Of a stretch of DNA of 64,000 nt, positions 26,303-37,790 are shown piece after piece (positions within the stretch are counted from its first letter, which is position 1; every line of letters begins with the position of its first letter). The notes beneath the pieces were generated by a model, which saw only the letters and a program-made list of their open reading frames with translations, made no database searches and was not told the origin of the DNA. The stretch covers positions 5,565,696 to 5,629,695 of the forward strand of contig CM119265.1 of assembly GCA_051294375.1 (NCBI GenBank), given 5' to 3'. The stretch comes from Paraspadella gotoi. Its lineage: Eukaryota; Chaetognatha. The position numbers were made by a program, and so were the translations under genes.

Positions 26303-26308
26303 TTTATT
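26303..26308 (-). promoter_or_regulatory. Polyadenylation signal of the acyl-CoA synthetase gene
   Basis: TTTATT on the plus strand is AATAAA on the minus strand, about 50 bases after the stop codon at 26358-26360. Confidence 0.55.
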
Positions 26309-26357
26309 ACATAAACAAAGGTCGCAAAAAACATTGTTCCATCCCTCAATGTTTTCA

Positions 26358-29300
26358 TCACTCCACCCTTTTTTTCAATTCTCTTCTCAAAATTTTCCCA
26401 GAAATTGATCGAGGAATCTTTTTCGTGAAAATGACTCCTCCTCGTAAATGGTTGTACGGAGTCATGGATTTAGCGACGAAAACCATCACCTGCAACATAT
26501 ACGTTGGAGTTATTATTCAATAAATAAGATATTATTCCAAAATTATTATCAATTTATTCGTCAATTAACATAAAACTTTGAAAATATCGCATTAAAATTT
26601 AAAGAAGTTTGCGAGGTCATACAGTTTCATAAAAATCAACTGAAAGTGATAAAATATCATTGGGTCAACAATGGCAGACGGGTCTCGATAAATTAATTTG
26701 TCTTATATTATAAGTTATAATTGTAGTTCGCCCCGCCCTTCAAATAATTTTAGACTAAAAAAGAACATGTTATGGTAGACTAAAATCTACCAACCGGCAA
26801 TTGGTGCAGGAGGCAAGTCATTCGCCTGTCCAACCCAAAGGTCCGGGGTTCTAGCCCGGTGGTCGACTAGCAGTTAAGAGGGACGAAGGGCTTAACCCGC
26901 CAGAAACATGGTTTTACAGCCTGACCCGAAGCTCAAGGACTGCTTATACATTCTGTCACTAACTCATAAAAATCATTACTGTCTCTTCGATGTCTCACGT
27001 CTTTTTCGTTGACGGTGGACGAGGCTTCCTTGACGACGAGCGCGAGAGGTACTTCGCCGGCGACGGCATCGGCGACTCCAATGACGCCAACATCGACGAC
27101 GCCGCTCAATTTTCGGATGGTCTGCTCGATCTCTACCGGCGAAACCTGTAACAAATAACTTATTATGTCAAGTTACAAGAAATACGTACTAAAAACGAGA
27201 TAGTATATTAACTATCTGCCTTTGGCATTTTACAAACAAAATATATTTCAGTTCATCATCGACTAGTTATAATATGCGGTTTATTTCGAATTCAAAAAGG
27301 TTGATTCAGTACATACATGAGCATCAAAAAAAAGCTAAGACTAAAGACAAAACAAAGTTAAAGATTGCATGAAAACTACCACTATTGACAAAACAAGGTT
27401 AAAGTTACTGATTAAAATATTTCAATCATTTAAGAATGCGACTATTCTTTTGAGAACTAAATTTTTCGAACAGTAGATCTTAGAAATAAAATTCTACGTT
27501 GGTTAAACATTGTATTAATGTCACAGTAACAAAATAAACTCCGTAGCTCTCTAATACTTTCCCATCGGTTGAATCCAAATATTTTTCTGATACCATCATT
27601 AATAGCAACATTATTTTTTGTTATTACTGTTATTATTATTTTTACAATCAGTTGCCCCCATTAAATGTCGTTCCAATTCATTAGTTCCCACCTGGTGTCC
27701 CTTGTACTTGATCATTTCCTTGATTCGATCCACGACATAGATGTTTTCCATGTCGTCAAAATAACCGACGTCTCCAGTTCGAAGCCACTTCTTTCCGTTG
27801 TTGTCGGACAAAAACGCGGCGTCGGTAGCTTCGGGATTGTTCAAGTAGCCCTTCATCACTGACGGGGTGTTGACGACCAGTTCTCCGGCCTAAAAGGATA
27901 ATTATTAGCTCGGCTCGATCTTCAACGTTCATGAATCAACATTTAACAATTAGACCTCATTGAGCCCCAGTTCTTTGCCGGAAACAATGTCGATGACTTT
28001 CGCTTCTCCGTTTGGAAACAAAGTTCCAACGGATGTGAAGGGCGAGTACTGGTCAATGGTGCAGCATATGTTAGTTTCTGTCAAGCCCAACCCTTGTTCC
28101 ACCTGTGATAAAATTTTTCATGTCACACAAGTAAAAAGCATCCAAAATTAAAAGCTTGTTTTTTTCTCACCCTCAAATTTTGAAATTTCTTCAACAACCG
28201 ATCGACTGAGACTTTGCTCAAAGGAGCAGCGCCGCTGACTATAATTCGCACAGAGCTCAAATCGTACTTTTCTACTAGGGGACTGTAGGCCAAAAAGTCT
28301 AATAGAGGAGGCACTGCAGCGATTACCAAGATCTTGTATTTCTGAAAAAAAAACAATTATCAGGTCAGCTGAAATAAAATCTTCTTTTTTGAGAAAAAAA
28401 AAAACATTTTCGGTCGCAGAAAAACTGGATTATAACTTGAGTTTCGATGTATGAACTTAGAAATGTTTAATCGTTTCATTTTGTCAATGTTTGTGACCAA
28501 TATAAGCTAAATACGAGAGTAAACCCTTCACTCGCGAGACCTGAATCGTCCTCAAAAATAATCTCTTATGAAATCTCGGGTTGGTCACGTTGGTCCCGCG
28601 AAATTTGAAGGCCGTCAACGCGAAGGCGTAACCGAAGATGTGGAAGAATGGAAGGAGAGCGAGAGAAGTGAAGATGTTTTTCTCTATGTCGGCCAAACGT
28701 TGAAAGTCCGGTTGTTGATAGATGACGTCCGTGAAAGCGATGATGGTCGAGTGAGTGTGAATCACGCCCTTGGGGAGACCCGTCGTTCCTGGGTAAGTTG
28801 AGGATTTGGTTTTTTTTTCCTAACTGTTTCGCTCGTCGTTTTTCTGCGCGTTTATCATTTTCTTGGGTAAGTTAAGGATTTTTCCATTTCATTTTTTTAA
28901 ATTTTCATATTTCTTCATTTATTTCGATTTTTTCCCCCTGCTGATGAAGACTCGAAATAAAGAGTCGAAACATGTCCGTACACAAATAAAATCGTTGATG
29001 AAATTACTTTCAAACTTTGCTTAAATCTCTAAACTCAACGAAGCTGAAAGGATTAATACAATGATTTTTTTCCCCTATTTTTAATCCATTTCCTGGGTAA
29101 GAGGGCGCTTTTTTTTTTCTAAACCTTTTTATTCGACGTTAAACACGTAGAAATACTTTTTCAGTCCGTTTGGCTTCCAATCCGTCTATCTCCCTGTCAG
29201 TAATCTTACCGGATGAGAACGGAATGATGAGAACGTCGTTTTCCGGGTTCAAATCCGGTGGCTGGAATGAATGAACCTCCGGATCTGATCCGCGCAACAG

Positions 29301-30805
29301 CTGGTTAAAGCCCGAACTGTTGACTCCCCGGATGGAGAGTCGACGAAAGAGATCGACGGCTCCGTTGGGTACGAATGGCACTCCTAAGTAAAGAAAACGT
29401 TTTAACGAGAATGGATTTTTAATATAATCATTCATTATTGACCAATAATATTGTTTTATTACCGAATATGAAAACGTCTCTTATCGCCGGTACAGAGCTG
29501 ATTATCTTCGCGGCCTTGCGCGCCAAAGAGGGAAAAACGAACAAAGATTTGGCGCTGGTTTCTTGCAGTTGGTGTTGCAAGGTCGCTTCTGTCTCCAGCG
29601 GATTCAACAGCGTCGCCGCGACGCCGACGTACGAGCAGCCTTGAAAAATCGACGGAAAAGTCAGAAAGTAATAAATTATGTAATATTACTAATATTAAAA
29701 GTAAAAATGATATTTTCTATTCTATTACCAAAGAGAGTAATAATGTATTCGATGGCGTTGGGAGAGAGAATGCCGATGACATCGCCACGCTTATATCCTC
29801 TCTCAACCATGGATCGTCCGAGTCGAATCGAGTTGTCCTTCAATTGTGCGTAACTTAAGTAGAAATTTAAAAAGTCAGTCCGCAATCAAAGAAAATCCTT
29901 ACAACTAGATGTTATTACTAGAATATGCTCATACGCGCAAGTATATTTTATTATTTTCATGTTCAAAGCACGTGAAAATGGAATATTGAATAGCTATTAA
30001 ATAATAAACATACTGAGGCGGCCTGTCTCGAAGAGCTGAACAATTTTCTGTGTGAGAGAAAAACGCGCAGTATCTTCTTCAAACTCGAATGTCTATTATC
30101 ACAAAAAACATCCTTTTTTTTTTTAAGCACGAAAAAGGCATGCCGAAAAAACATTACAAAATAAAGGGAAAGACATGCCCGAACAGAAAAGGCATGCCCG
30201 GACAGAAAAGTCATGCCCGGACCCAAACCGACAACGGGCTGAGGAAAAAGAGGAAAACTAAAGATAGAGACTACATGATATGATACAGGAGCCGACGAAG
30301 TTTGTAATCGGCATCTTCAATACATATATTTGAAACTGTAGTCATAGATATCGCGAACATTACTACTGAAAAAAGTAAGACACACACACATTTAACATCT
30401 CTACCTCATGGACCGACCCGAAATTCCGTCAACGATCGCAGTTTTATTCTCGTCACCCGAAATGTCTCCCAAGACGTAATCGAAAAAGTTCGTTTGTGGA
30501 ATTTCTTGCCAGTATTTCGATTTGAAAACAATCTGATCTGGCACGCCAGTCGAGATAGGGGAGATCCGAAGGCGCGTTGTTGTCGTTGTTGTCGTTGTTG
30601 TCGTGGATGGTGGACGATTCCATTGCGAGGTAAAGCGAACAGAGGGCTCGAAGTTTGGGTAACGTTTAAAAATACGTTCGTAAGTGTACATCAACGGTGC
30701 ATCAGCCAAAACGCGAGTCGCTTTCTCGTTGACGCCTCCGATCGATTGAGCAACGCATTGGCGGAGCACGGGTTCCAAAGTCTTGGAGATAAAGCACGAC
30801 GTCAT
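26358..30805 (-). CDS. Acyl-CoA synthetase / 4-coumarate-CoA-ligase-like (ANL superfamily)
   Basis: Ten exons on the minus strand: 30805-30405, 29853-29729, 29639-29463, 29383-29210, 28788-28541, 28341-28171, 28102-27956, 27889-27692, 27145-26999, 26489-26358. Phases agree and give 1,920 bases, 639 residues. Known for the family: ATP-dependent adenylation of a carboxylic acid, then thioester transfer to CoA (or oxidation in beetle luciferases). Seen here: P-loop [10 protein letters not shown] at about 291-300, GLGLTETN at about 436-443, the WLRTGD aspartate at 521, the hinge DRIKE at about 535-539, and the catalytic lysine in [11 protein letters not shown] (about K628). The usual length is about 540-560, so the N-terminus is extended, with a run of ten Thr encoded at 30568-30602. 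The C-terminus ends RVE, so there is no SKL-type peroxisomal signal. The start at 30805 is the first Met of the open frame; a later Met could be used. The substrate cannot be told. Exons 1-2 recur as a broken copy at 37.8-38.9 kb. Confidence 0.93.
26782..26925 (+). mobile_element. tRNA-derived SINE head in an intron
   Basis: In the last intron of the acyl-CoA synthetase gene, TGGTGCAGGAGG (26802-26813) fits the pol III A box and GGTTCTAGCCC (26849-26859) fits the B box with one mismatch. The segment does not fold into a cloverleaf, so a SINE head is likelier than a tRNA gene. The ends of the element are guessed. Confidence 0.5.
28783..29105 (-). repeat. Repeated splice-acceptor-like motif in an intron
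   Basis: The plus-strand motif TCCTGGGTAAG at the true acceptor (28788) recurs at about 29091, and as TCTTGGGTAAG near 28862. Each is followed by T-rich sequence. On the coding strand two are good alternative acceptors (CTTACCCAGGA); the middle one is degraded. This suggests local duplication of the intron 3' end, with the hammerhead motif between copies. Confidence 0.45.
28925..28994 (+). ncRNA. Hammerhead ribozyme candidate (type I, Penelope/retrozyme style)
   Basis: The core CTGATGA (28941-28947) is followed by stem II GACTC/GAGTC (28949-28953 and 28962-28966), then GAAA (28967-28970), then the self-complementary stem III ACATGT and cleavage base C (28976). Stem I: C-G and G-U at the junction, an internal loop, then CGATTTT (28925-28931) pairing with AAAATCG (28988-28994). 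Oddity: one extra A between CTGATGA and stem II. Short palindromic stem III is known from hammerheads that act as dimers in Penelope-like elements and retrozymes. It lies antisense in an intron of the acyl-CoA synthetase gene. Activity is inferred, not shown. Confidence 0.55.
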
Positions 30806-31448
30806 CGTTTGTTTTATTTCATATTAACAAAATTAATTAATAGACACAACGAGGTAAAAGCTTAACCTTTTTCTTTCTTGCGAAAAAAAAACTGAAAAGA
30901 AAAAGAAGGGATCAGCGAGGAATAGTCATTAAAGTTTACGACAAAAGCTAAGAATTAATTTTTTTTCTTTTAGCGATCGTGTTCGCGCGATGCTTCGTAG
31001 AGATGTCGGTTAATTCTGTCGTGAGATCCGATTAACTTTTTTTTTTCCCTTTCTCTCTCGGACTGACGATCGATTCGAGTCGCCTTAATTAAAAATGCCG
31101 CAAATTTCTTTTTATTATTCTCTTGAATTTTCATTTTCTTGAGACGAGCGAACGTGAAATCAAAAGAGAAAACGCGCGAGGAGAATAATTAATTTGTTAA
31201 TTAAGTAATCGAAGAAACGACAAGCAAAGACGAATTTAATTCGATTTAAGACTTTTTTTTTATGATTTGATTGTCCCAAGAATACGTAATTAGAGTCGCC
31301 AGATGGGTCGTCATACAAGAATCATCTTAATCAATTAACCCTTTCTTTTCTGGCCGTTTTCCGAGGTTAAAACAGTTTAAATTTTTTAAAAATGATTGCA
31401 ATAAGCAATCATGATTAAAGTGTACGTCTACAAGAATGGTTTTTTTTT

Positions 31449-31476
31449 CCTTTGTTCCTGTTTACAGGAACAAAGG
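31449..31476. repeat. Perfect short hairpin
   Basis: CCTTTGTTCCTGT and its reverse complement are separated by TT, giving a 13-bp stem. The matching place in copy B (about 39651) is scrambled, as raw long reads often are at hairpins. No function is evident. Confidence 0.7.
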
Positions 31477-34156
31477 ATGTTAGACTGAGGCGAATAACGG
31501 CTAACTTTGACCTGGCAGGTGCTCTAAAGGTGCTAATTAGGCTTGAAATATGACCTAAGGCTGTTTTTTCTTCTCAAATCAATAGGAAACGAAAAAGTAA
31601 AATTAGTAATATTTTAAATATATGGTTTTAAATTGATGTCCTCAAATTTATTTCAACGGTTTTCCTTAAAATGAAAATTATGAAAGTAAACCATCCAAAC
31701 AACAATAAATATAGTCAAATAAAACTATCATAAAACGCCCCCCGAAGCTAAGAAGCGGGAGAGAACGCATTTTTCCCTCTGATGTCACCCTGATTTTGAT
31801 TAATTGTGCAAATTCTGGAAGTGAGGGGCCGAAAAAAGCCATAAAAAAATTGGTTCCCCGCCTCGAAAGAAAGGGGGGGTGGAAGGATGGGCCGAGAGAC
31901 CGTAGTAATATGTGCGGAGGCGTGGTAGTAAGGCTCTGCGATTGCGAAGGTTGGCCGGCAACCCGAAGAATATGACTGGAAGCCGAAAGCGAAGAGAGAG
32001 AGAGAGAGAGAGAGAGAAAAAAAAATAAAGAAAGAGAGAGAAGAGAGAGAGATGCTCCATTATCGGGGAAACAAATTGTGGTTGGAACAACCGCGGAATT
32101 TCCCCGATGGGGAGAAAACGCCGGAAGAAAAAAAAGCTCGGTTTTTCTTTTAACGGGCGGACGACCCGAGACGGCTTGATACAGCGGGACAAGCGGTTGT
32201 GGGGTGATTGTCGCCCGTCAAAAAGACGAAGAGAGAGGGCTGAGAAAAAGGAAAGCGAAAACAATAAAAAGTGAATCGCGGTGAAAGGTGGCGCGCGGGC
32301 GTTGCGAGCTGAGTCCCTCTCAACAGCCCGAGAGACAAAGCGGCGCTGATGTAAACAACTGGAAGAGTTTGTTGAGATTGTTTGGTTGGTGATGCAGGAA
32401 TGGGTTTTTATTGCAAATATATGTATAATATTTAGTTGATAAACAAACTCTAAATTATAATAATTTTATTTTCGTTTGCTTGTCTCTCTTATATACAAAA
32501 TTAGTGATTAAAGATTTAACTTTATTAAATAGATTTAATGATTCAATGACGGTTTAAAAGTTTTAGTTTTACCTACCAATGAATTTATTTGTCTTCTGAC
32601 TTCATAATAGATATTAAGTCATAGGGCAAAAAGGACATCAACAAAGGTCGAGCAACTGTCCTTCCCTTTTTAGGAGAATCCCATGATTTATGCAGCAATA
32701 ATATCCTGGCATGTCCCCGTTTTGTGTGGCGAGAACCGTTAGCTCGTGGTACGGAAGTATGAGATGTAGATGGAAATGACCGATGAGTTAATTATTTAAA
32801 TAATAACAATAAAAAAATAATTAAGCAGCGTGTCGAAAGAAATATTTATTTTTCCGATTGTAAAAATTTTTATTTTAGAGTATTATTTAGAGTATAAGAG
32901 TATTTCTCAAAATAAAAAGCTTATTATTCCAAAAATGTACTAAGAAAAAAAGTAGGCGCATAATCGGTTGGCCCTAAACATTTTCGTTTTCCCTAATAAT
33001 TGATGGAGCTGGAAAGCAAAGCTTTGGTCTCGGCGTCCCTGGAGGCTTTTGACCAGTTTGTTTGGATCGGCGTCAGTCGCTGAACCGAGGGCGAGGGGGA
33101 GGGAGCGAGGGGGGCGGACCTTTGGGAAAAGGGAAAGAGGAAAACGCGGGAGAACGGATTAGAAAAAATCTCTAAACAAGTTTTTTTCCCTCTGAATAGA
33201 GAGAGAAGAAAGAAAATTAAAAAGGATAGATGATAAAAATATACCAAAGTTTGTTTTCGTTTGTGTTTTTGTATATATTTCTTTTATATTGTGTAAAATC
33301 TTGTGGTTTAAATTTAGTTTGGAAGTAGATGGGGGTTTTTTTTTCGTTTCTTTTTTTTTTATTTCTTTGATTTGATTTTATTTTTTTGTCGTTCTTTATG
33401 GATTTTTATTAATTTTGAATAAAACCTCGCCACCATATTGGCTTGGCGTGTTTGTTTTTTTCGACAGTGGATGTCATGTTATATTCCGTCGGCATTTTTA
33501 TCTTCCCAGGCTGATCATGATCCAAGGAGGAATCCATTGCGAAAATTATTGAAGAAAACAAGCCCACCACATGAGAACAGTAAAAAAAAAATAAGAATCT
33601 ATAAAGTTGTGAAAAAAAGAAAAGAAAAATCCCATACTCGAACGCTGACAGAAAAAAAAAGGAAAAAGAGATTGGAAAAGCAGAAACGAGAAGAGGCATC
33701 ATTTTTCACGCTTCGTTCCTCTTACACAATCGACGAGAAATTAGGCGACGGTCCACTGACACCCAACGCTCGTCCTCTTCTGCCCCCTTATCCCTGGCCC
33801 CTCCCCTCCCGATCCGCCCTAACCCTCGCGCGAGCCCCAAATTGAACGGGACAGAAGTCAAGTGTAGCCTCTCCGGGCTCAGAGGCGGGATATGGGTGCG
33901 GTTGGCGAGTTTGAAGGAGTGTCAATATGGGGGTCGGAGTGACGGGGGGATAACGAGTGTGGTTTGGGAGTAAATTTGCGCGTTGTTAACTAAAGCGAAA
34001 AACTCGTTTGCTTTCGGGACATTAGACAAGACGGGGCGACGAGCTTTAGAATAGATGAGAAGTTTTACAACACGAAGATAGAAAAGTTAAGTTGTTGGAT
34101 TTTGGTGAAATGGATGAAACAGGGTGTCTGACCATGACGTGTCTCTTCTTCTTTAC

Positions 34157-34287
34157 TTTCTCTCTCTCTCTCTCATCTCACGTTTCTCCTCTCTTCTTCT
34201 CCTCTCTCTCTTCCACATTCATCTCTCTCTCGTCTCTCTCTCTTTTCTTTCATTTCTTTTCTTTTTCTTTCTCTCTTTCCTCAATCC
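34157..34287. repeat. CT-rich pyrimidine tract, copy A
   Basis: Same locus as 42489-42602 in copy B. Confidence 0.85.
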
Positions 34288-34388
34288 AGAAACGGCAAAG
34301 AAGGGTTTAAGGCCTGAGGGAGAAAATTAGCGCAGGCGAGATTGATTGGCTGTCCGGAACTTGGGCTGATGTTCGTGGGATTCCTCGA

Positions 34389-34666
34389 NNNNNNNNNNNN
34401 NNNNNNNNNNNNNNNNNNNNNNNNNNNNNNNNNNNNNNNNNNNNNNNNNNNNNNNNNNNNNNNNNNNNNNNNNNNNNNNNNNNNNNNNNNNNNNNNNNNN
34501 NNNNNNNNNNNNNNNNNNNNNNNNNNNNNNNNNNNNNNNNNNNNNNNNNNNNNNNNNNNNNNNNNNNNNNNNNNNNNNNNNNNNNNNNNNNNNNNNNNNN
34601 NNNNNNNNNNNNNNNNNNNNNNNNNNNNNNNNNNNNNNNNNNNNNNNNNNNNNNNNNNNNNNNNNN
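34389..34666. other. Assembly gap, 278 N
   Basis: Copy B places about 570 bases here (42704-43271). Confidence 0.99.
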
Positions 34667-34905
34667 AATTTAATTTTCGCTCGACGATTCATTAATACAA
34701 TATTTAAGCGGATAAACGGGCGCGACAATTCAATTTACCCCGCCGCGCGAGTGGAAGGGGGGAGAGGGGGCGGGGAAACGGAATCAATTAAGCTTTAAAT
34801 AAAAAAAAAAAAGAAGAAGAATTAGATTTCCCAGGGTTCGTCCGAACCCCCTGATTAATTAGTCTTGTTTGAATAAGGGAGTAAATTAAAGTTCAAAGAC
34901 GCGAG

Positions 34906-35120
34906 NNNNNNNNNNNNNNNNNNNNNNNNNNNNNNNNNNNNNNNNNNNNNNNNNNNNNNNNNNNNNNNNNNNNNNNNNNNNNNNNNNNNNNNNNNNNNNN
35001 NNNNNNNNNNNNNNNNNNNNNNNNNNNNNNNNNNNNNNNNNNNNNNNNNNNNNNNNNNNNNNNNNNNNNNNNNNNNNNNNNNNNNNNNNNNNNNNNNNNN
35101 NNNNNNNNNNNNNNNNNNNN
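34906..35120. other. Assembly gap, 215 N
   Basis: Copy B shows a (GA)n-rich stretch here (about 43523-43670). Confidence 0.99.
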
Positions 35121-35508
35121 GGGGGGGCGAAAGGATTCCCTACTGCGCGTGGTTGGGAGTTTTTGTCGGCTTGACTTTGTGATGTTCGACTCCCTCCGTT
35201 GATATTAAAATTACTTTTAAAGCGATTAAACTGTGCTTAAACCAAAGTACTTCTTATCGGTACGTTGAAAGAAATTATCCTATTACTTTACTCCATCTTT
35301 TCTTATGATAAAATGTCTAAAACGACCCACAAACCTCTGCACTGAGATGTCGCTCTTCTTCTTCCCTGCGCCCCAACAATATTTTACGGCTCAGCCATAA
35401 ATCTACATTCGGTTTCAAGATGCCAAGTAGAGTGACGGAAGGTAATCGATGCCAATGGTGCTACTCTTAAATCATAAACCCACGACGTTTCGTTGGCGAA
35501 GGCAAATA

Positions 35509-35546
<38 letters not shown>

Positions 35547-36058
35547 TCTCTCTGTCTCTCTCTCAATCTGTTTGTCTCTGTCATTGCTCTTCACGATGAT
35601 CCTATCAGTTTTTGCTTGGTTAGTAAATGTAACGTAAATGATTTTCATAAGAGAACATTTTCAATAAATAATCATTCGTTCAACGTATGTCGCCGATTGA
35701 ATTGAATTTTAGCCTAAAAAGCAGTCAATTACAGTCATATCATATTTCTTGATAATTATGCTGTCCACAAGGTAACACAAGGTAACATAACCGTTTTGAA
35801 TTACTTACCAGTCGCTTTTATATTTCAACGTTTTTTTTTCTATCGTACGACAGTACGGAAAAAACCACCGCCATTTTCGCAGCCAAAACATTTTGTTGTT
35901 TACGCCTAATTTTTGTTCTCTTTCTTTTCGCACGCCAAAGAGGAAGACCGAAAGCATTATGACCTCGTGAAAAACACGGTGGTGGTTTTGGTTCTGGTAC
36001 TGGTACGAGAAACAATAGTGCATCGCGACAGAAGAATAATTTAAAAGGCGATGAAAAC
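35121..36058. other. Between gaps in copy A; no gene seen
   Basis: Contains a CT/GT microsatellite (35508-35582) and spacer. Copy B has the same content at about 43,670-44,664. Confidence 0.5.
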
Positions 36059-36303
36059 NNNNNNNNNNNNNNNNNNNNNNNNNNNNNNNNNNNNNNNNNN
36101 NNNNNNNNNNNNNNNNNNNNNNNNNNNNNNNNNNNNNNNNNNNNNNNNNNNNNNNNNNNNNNNNNNNNNNNNNNNNNNNNNNNNNNNNNNNNNNNNNNNN
36201 NNNNNNNNNNNNNNNNNNNNNNNNNNNNNNNNNNNNNNNNNNNNNNNNNNNNNNNNNNNNNNNNNNNNNNNNNNNNNNNNNNNNNNNNNNNNNNNNNNNN
36301 NNN
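36059..36303. other. Assembly gap, 245 N
   Basis: Copy B shows about 265 bases here, including the (GA)n tract at 44835-44900. Confidence 0.99.
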
Positions 36304-36405
36304 GCACGACCTTCATTATTAAATTCCCATTGATTAGTTCGACCGGTTTCCGAATTATGTGACGCCGGTTTGATTTGTATGTGCGCTTCATCGAACTTCA
36401 GACTC

Positions 36406-36655
36406 NNNNNNNNNNNNNNNNNNNNNNNNNNNNNNNNNNNNNNNNNNNNNNNNNNNNNNNNNNNNNNNNNNNNNNNNNNNNNNNNNNNNNNNNNNNNNNN
36501 NNNNNNNNNNNNNNNNNNNNNNNNNNNNNNNNNNNNNNNNNNNNNNNNNNNNNNNNNNNNNNNNNNNNNNNNNNNNNNNNNNNNNNNNNNNNNNNNNNNN
36601 NNNNNNNNNNNNNNNNNNNNNNNNNNNNNNNNNNNNNNNNNNNNNNNNNNNNNNN
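36406..36655. other. Assembly gap, 250 N
   Basis: Copy B shows about 255 bases here, including the (GA)n tract at 45202-45272. Confidence 0.99.
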
Positions 36656-36924
36656 ATTTACAGAATGCTTGCTAACTCTGACGCTTTTTGATTAATGAAT
36701 TAGATTTAAGAAAGGAAATGACAAACACTGATATTGCCTCTCGTCTGTGAAAATATTTTTTTAAATTATAACTTTTTCCCTTTGGTTTTGACGGAAGGAA
36801 ATTGGGTGTGCGAAATGAAATGTATAAAAGGGTACACTAAAATTTAAAGAATTAAATTAGCTGAAGATTCATAATTATACATTTTTTCTGCTCCTTCAAT
36901 CGCGACTTCATTCCTAATCGACTA

Positions 36925-36934
36925 NNNNNNNNNN
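36925..36934. other. Assembly gap, 10 N
   Basis: The stated size is wrong if copy B is right: it has about 815 bases here. Confidence 0.99.
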
Positions 36935-37006
36935 CTCTGAGGAATAAAGCGACGCCTCTGTCTCTGGACAGTGAATCAATAAGACATTAGTCTCGGTTTT
37001 GTTCGT

Positions 37007-37008
<2 letters not shown>

Positions 37009-37055
<47 letters not shown>

Positions 37056-37152
37056 CCTCACTCGGCGAGGCGCGAAACGACGCAAGATCTCGCCGGAAAA
37101 TCGCCATTCAGACGCCAGAGAAAGAGAGAGAAAGAGAGAGAGAGAGAGAGAT
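37009..37152. repeat. (CT)n and (GA)n pair, copy A
   Basis: (CT)n at 37009-37052 and (GA)n at 37118-37151 are about 65 bases apart and complementary, so they could pair as a long stem. Copy B has the pair at 46460-46622. Confidence 0.85.
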
Positions 37153-37790
37153 CGGCGGCGCTGAGTCGAAGCGGCGCCCCGCGGATCAAATTTATCGAGG
37201 GCGTAACCGTCGTTGGAGTTTCGACTTTCTACCGAGTCCCAAAGGAGTTCGCAGTTCGCTTGCGGGAAATTCAAGGTTTCGGGTTTCGTCAGCGGTAAAA
37301 AAAAGATGTTTCTTCATAGTTTATAACTCAGATATCAGACTCTTTTTTCTCAGCTAAGTAGAAATGATTGATATAAGTTTGTTTTTTTAAATTCCTATCT
37401 TACAAAACATTTTAAATTTACGAAATGTAGATCTTTATAAAATAAAGATTGCATCGAGTTCCGAATCGTACAACCAGTTTATTCCACTTCGTAAGCGAAT
37501 TTCACGTTCAAATTCAATATCTCCCCCGACGCTCGTTCACTCTCTTCCCATCACAAAGATTCCGCTGGCCGAAGAAATGTCTTGCTGCGATCGTTTCGCG
37601 TCGACCCGAGTCAAAACAGAAAGCGAAATCTGATTGGTCCGTTCCTGGCGATTCCTATTTTCTCACGCGCCAATCGGCGCTTTTTGCGGGACCTGACTAG
37701 AGTAGAGTAAAAGAAATCGGGATAAGTAAATAATCTCTCGTAGGGTTTTTTCTAATATTAAAAGTAAAAATGATATTTTCTATTATATTA

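Larger units (their letters stand above)
30806..34388. other. Upstream of the acyl-CoA synthetase gene, copy A; no gene seen
   Basis: Mixed AT-rich spacer, a (GA)n tract at 31992-32053, poly-T runs and a pyrimidine tract at 34157-34287. Open frames here are simple-sequence or short and have no recognisable similarity. The promoter of the synthetase gene should lie just above 30805, but I see no clear TATA box. Confidence 0.5.
29691..37751. repeat. Direct duplication, copy A (gapped)
   Basis: It starts TAATATTAAAAGTAAAAATG and ends TCTCGTAGGGTTTTTTC. It carries exons 1-2 of the acyl-CoA synthetase gene intact and five N gaps. The whole segment follows again at once as copy B. Confidence 0.92.
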
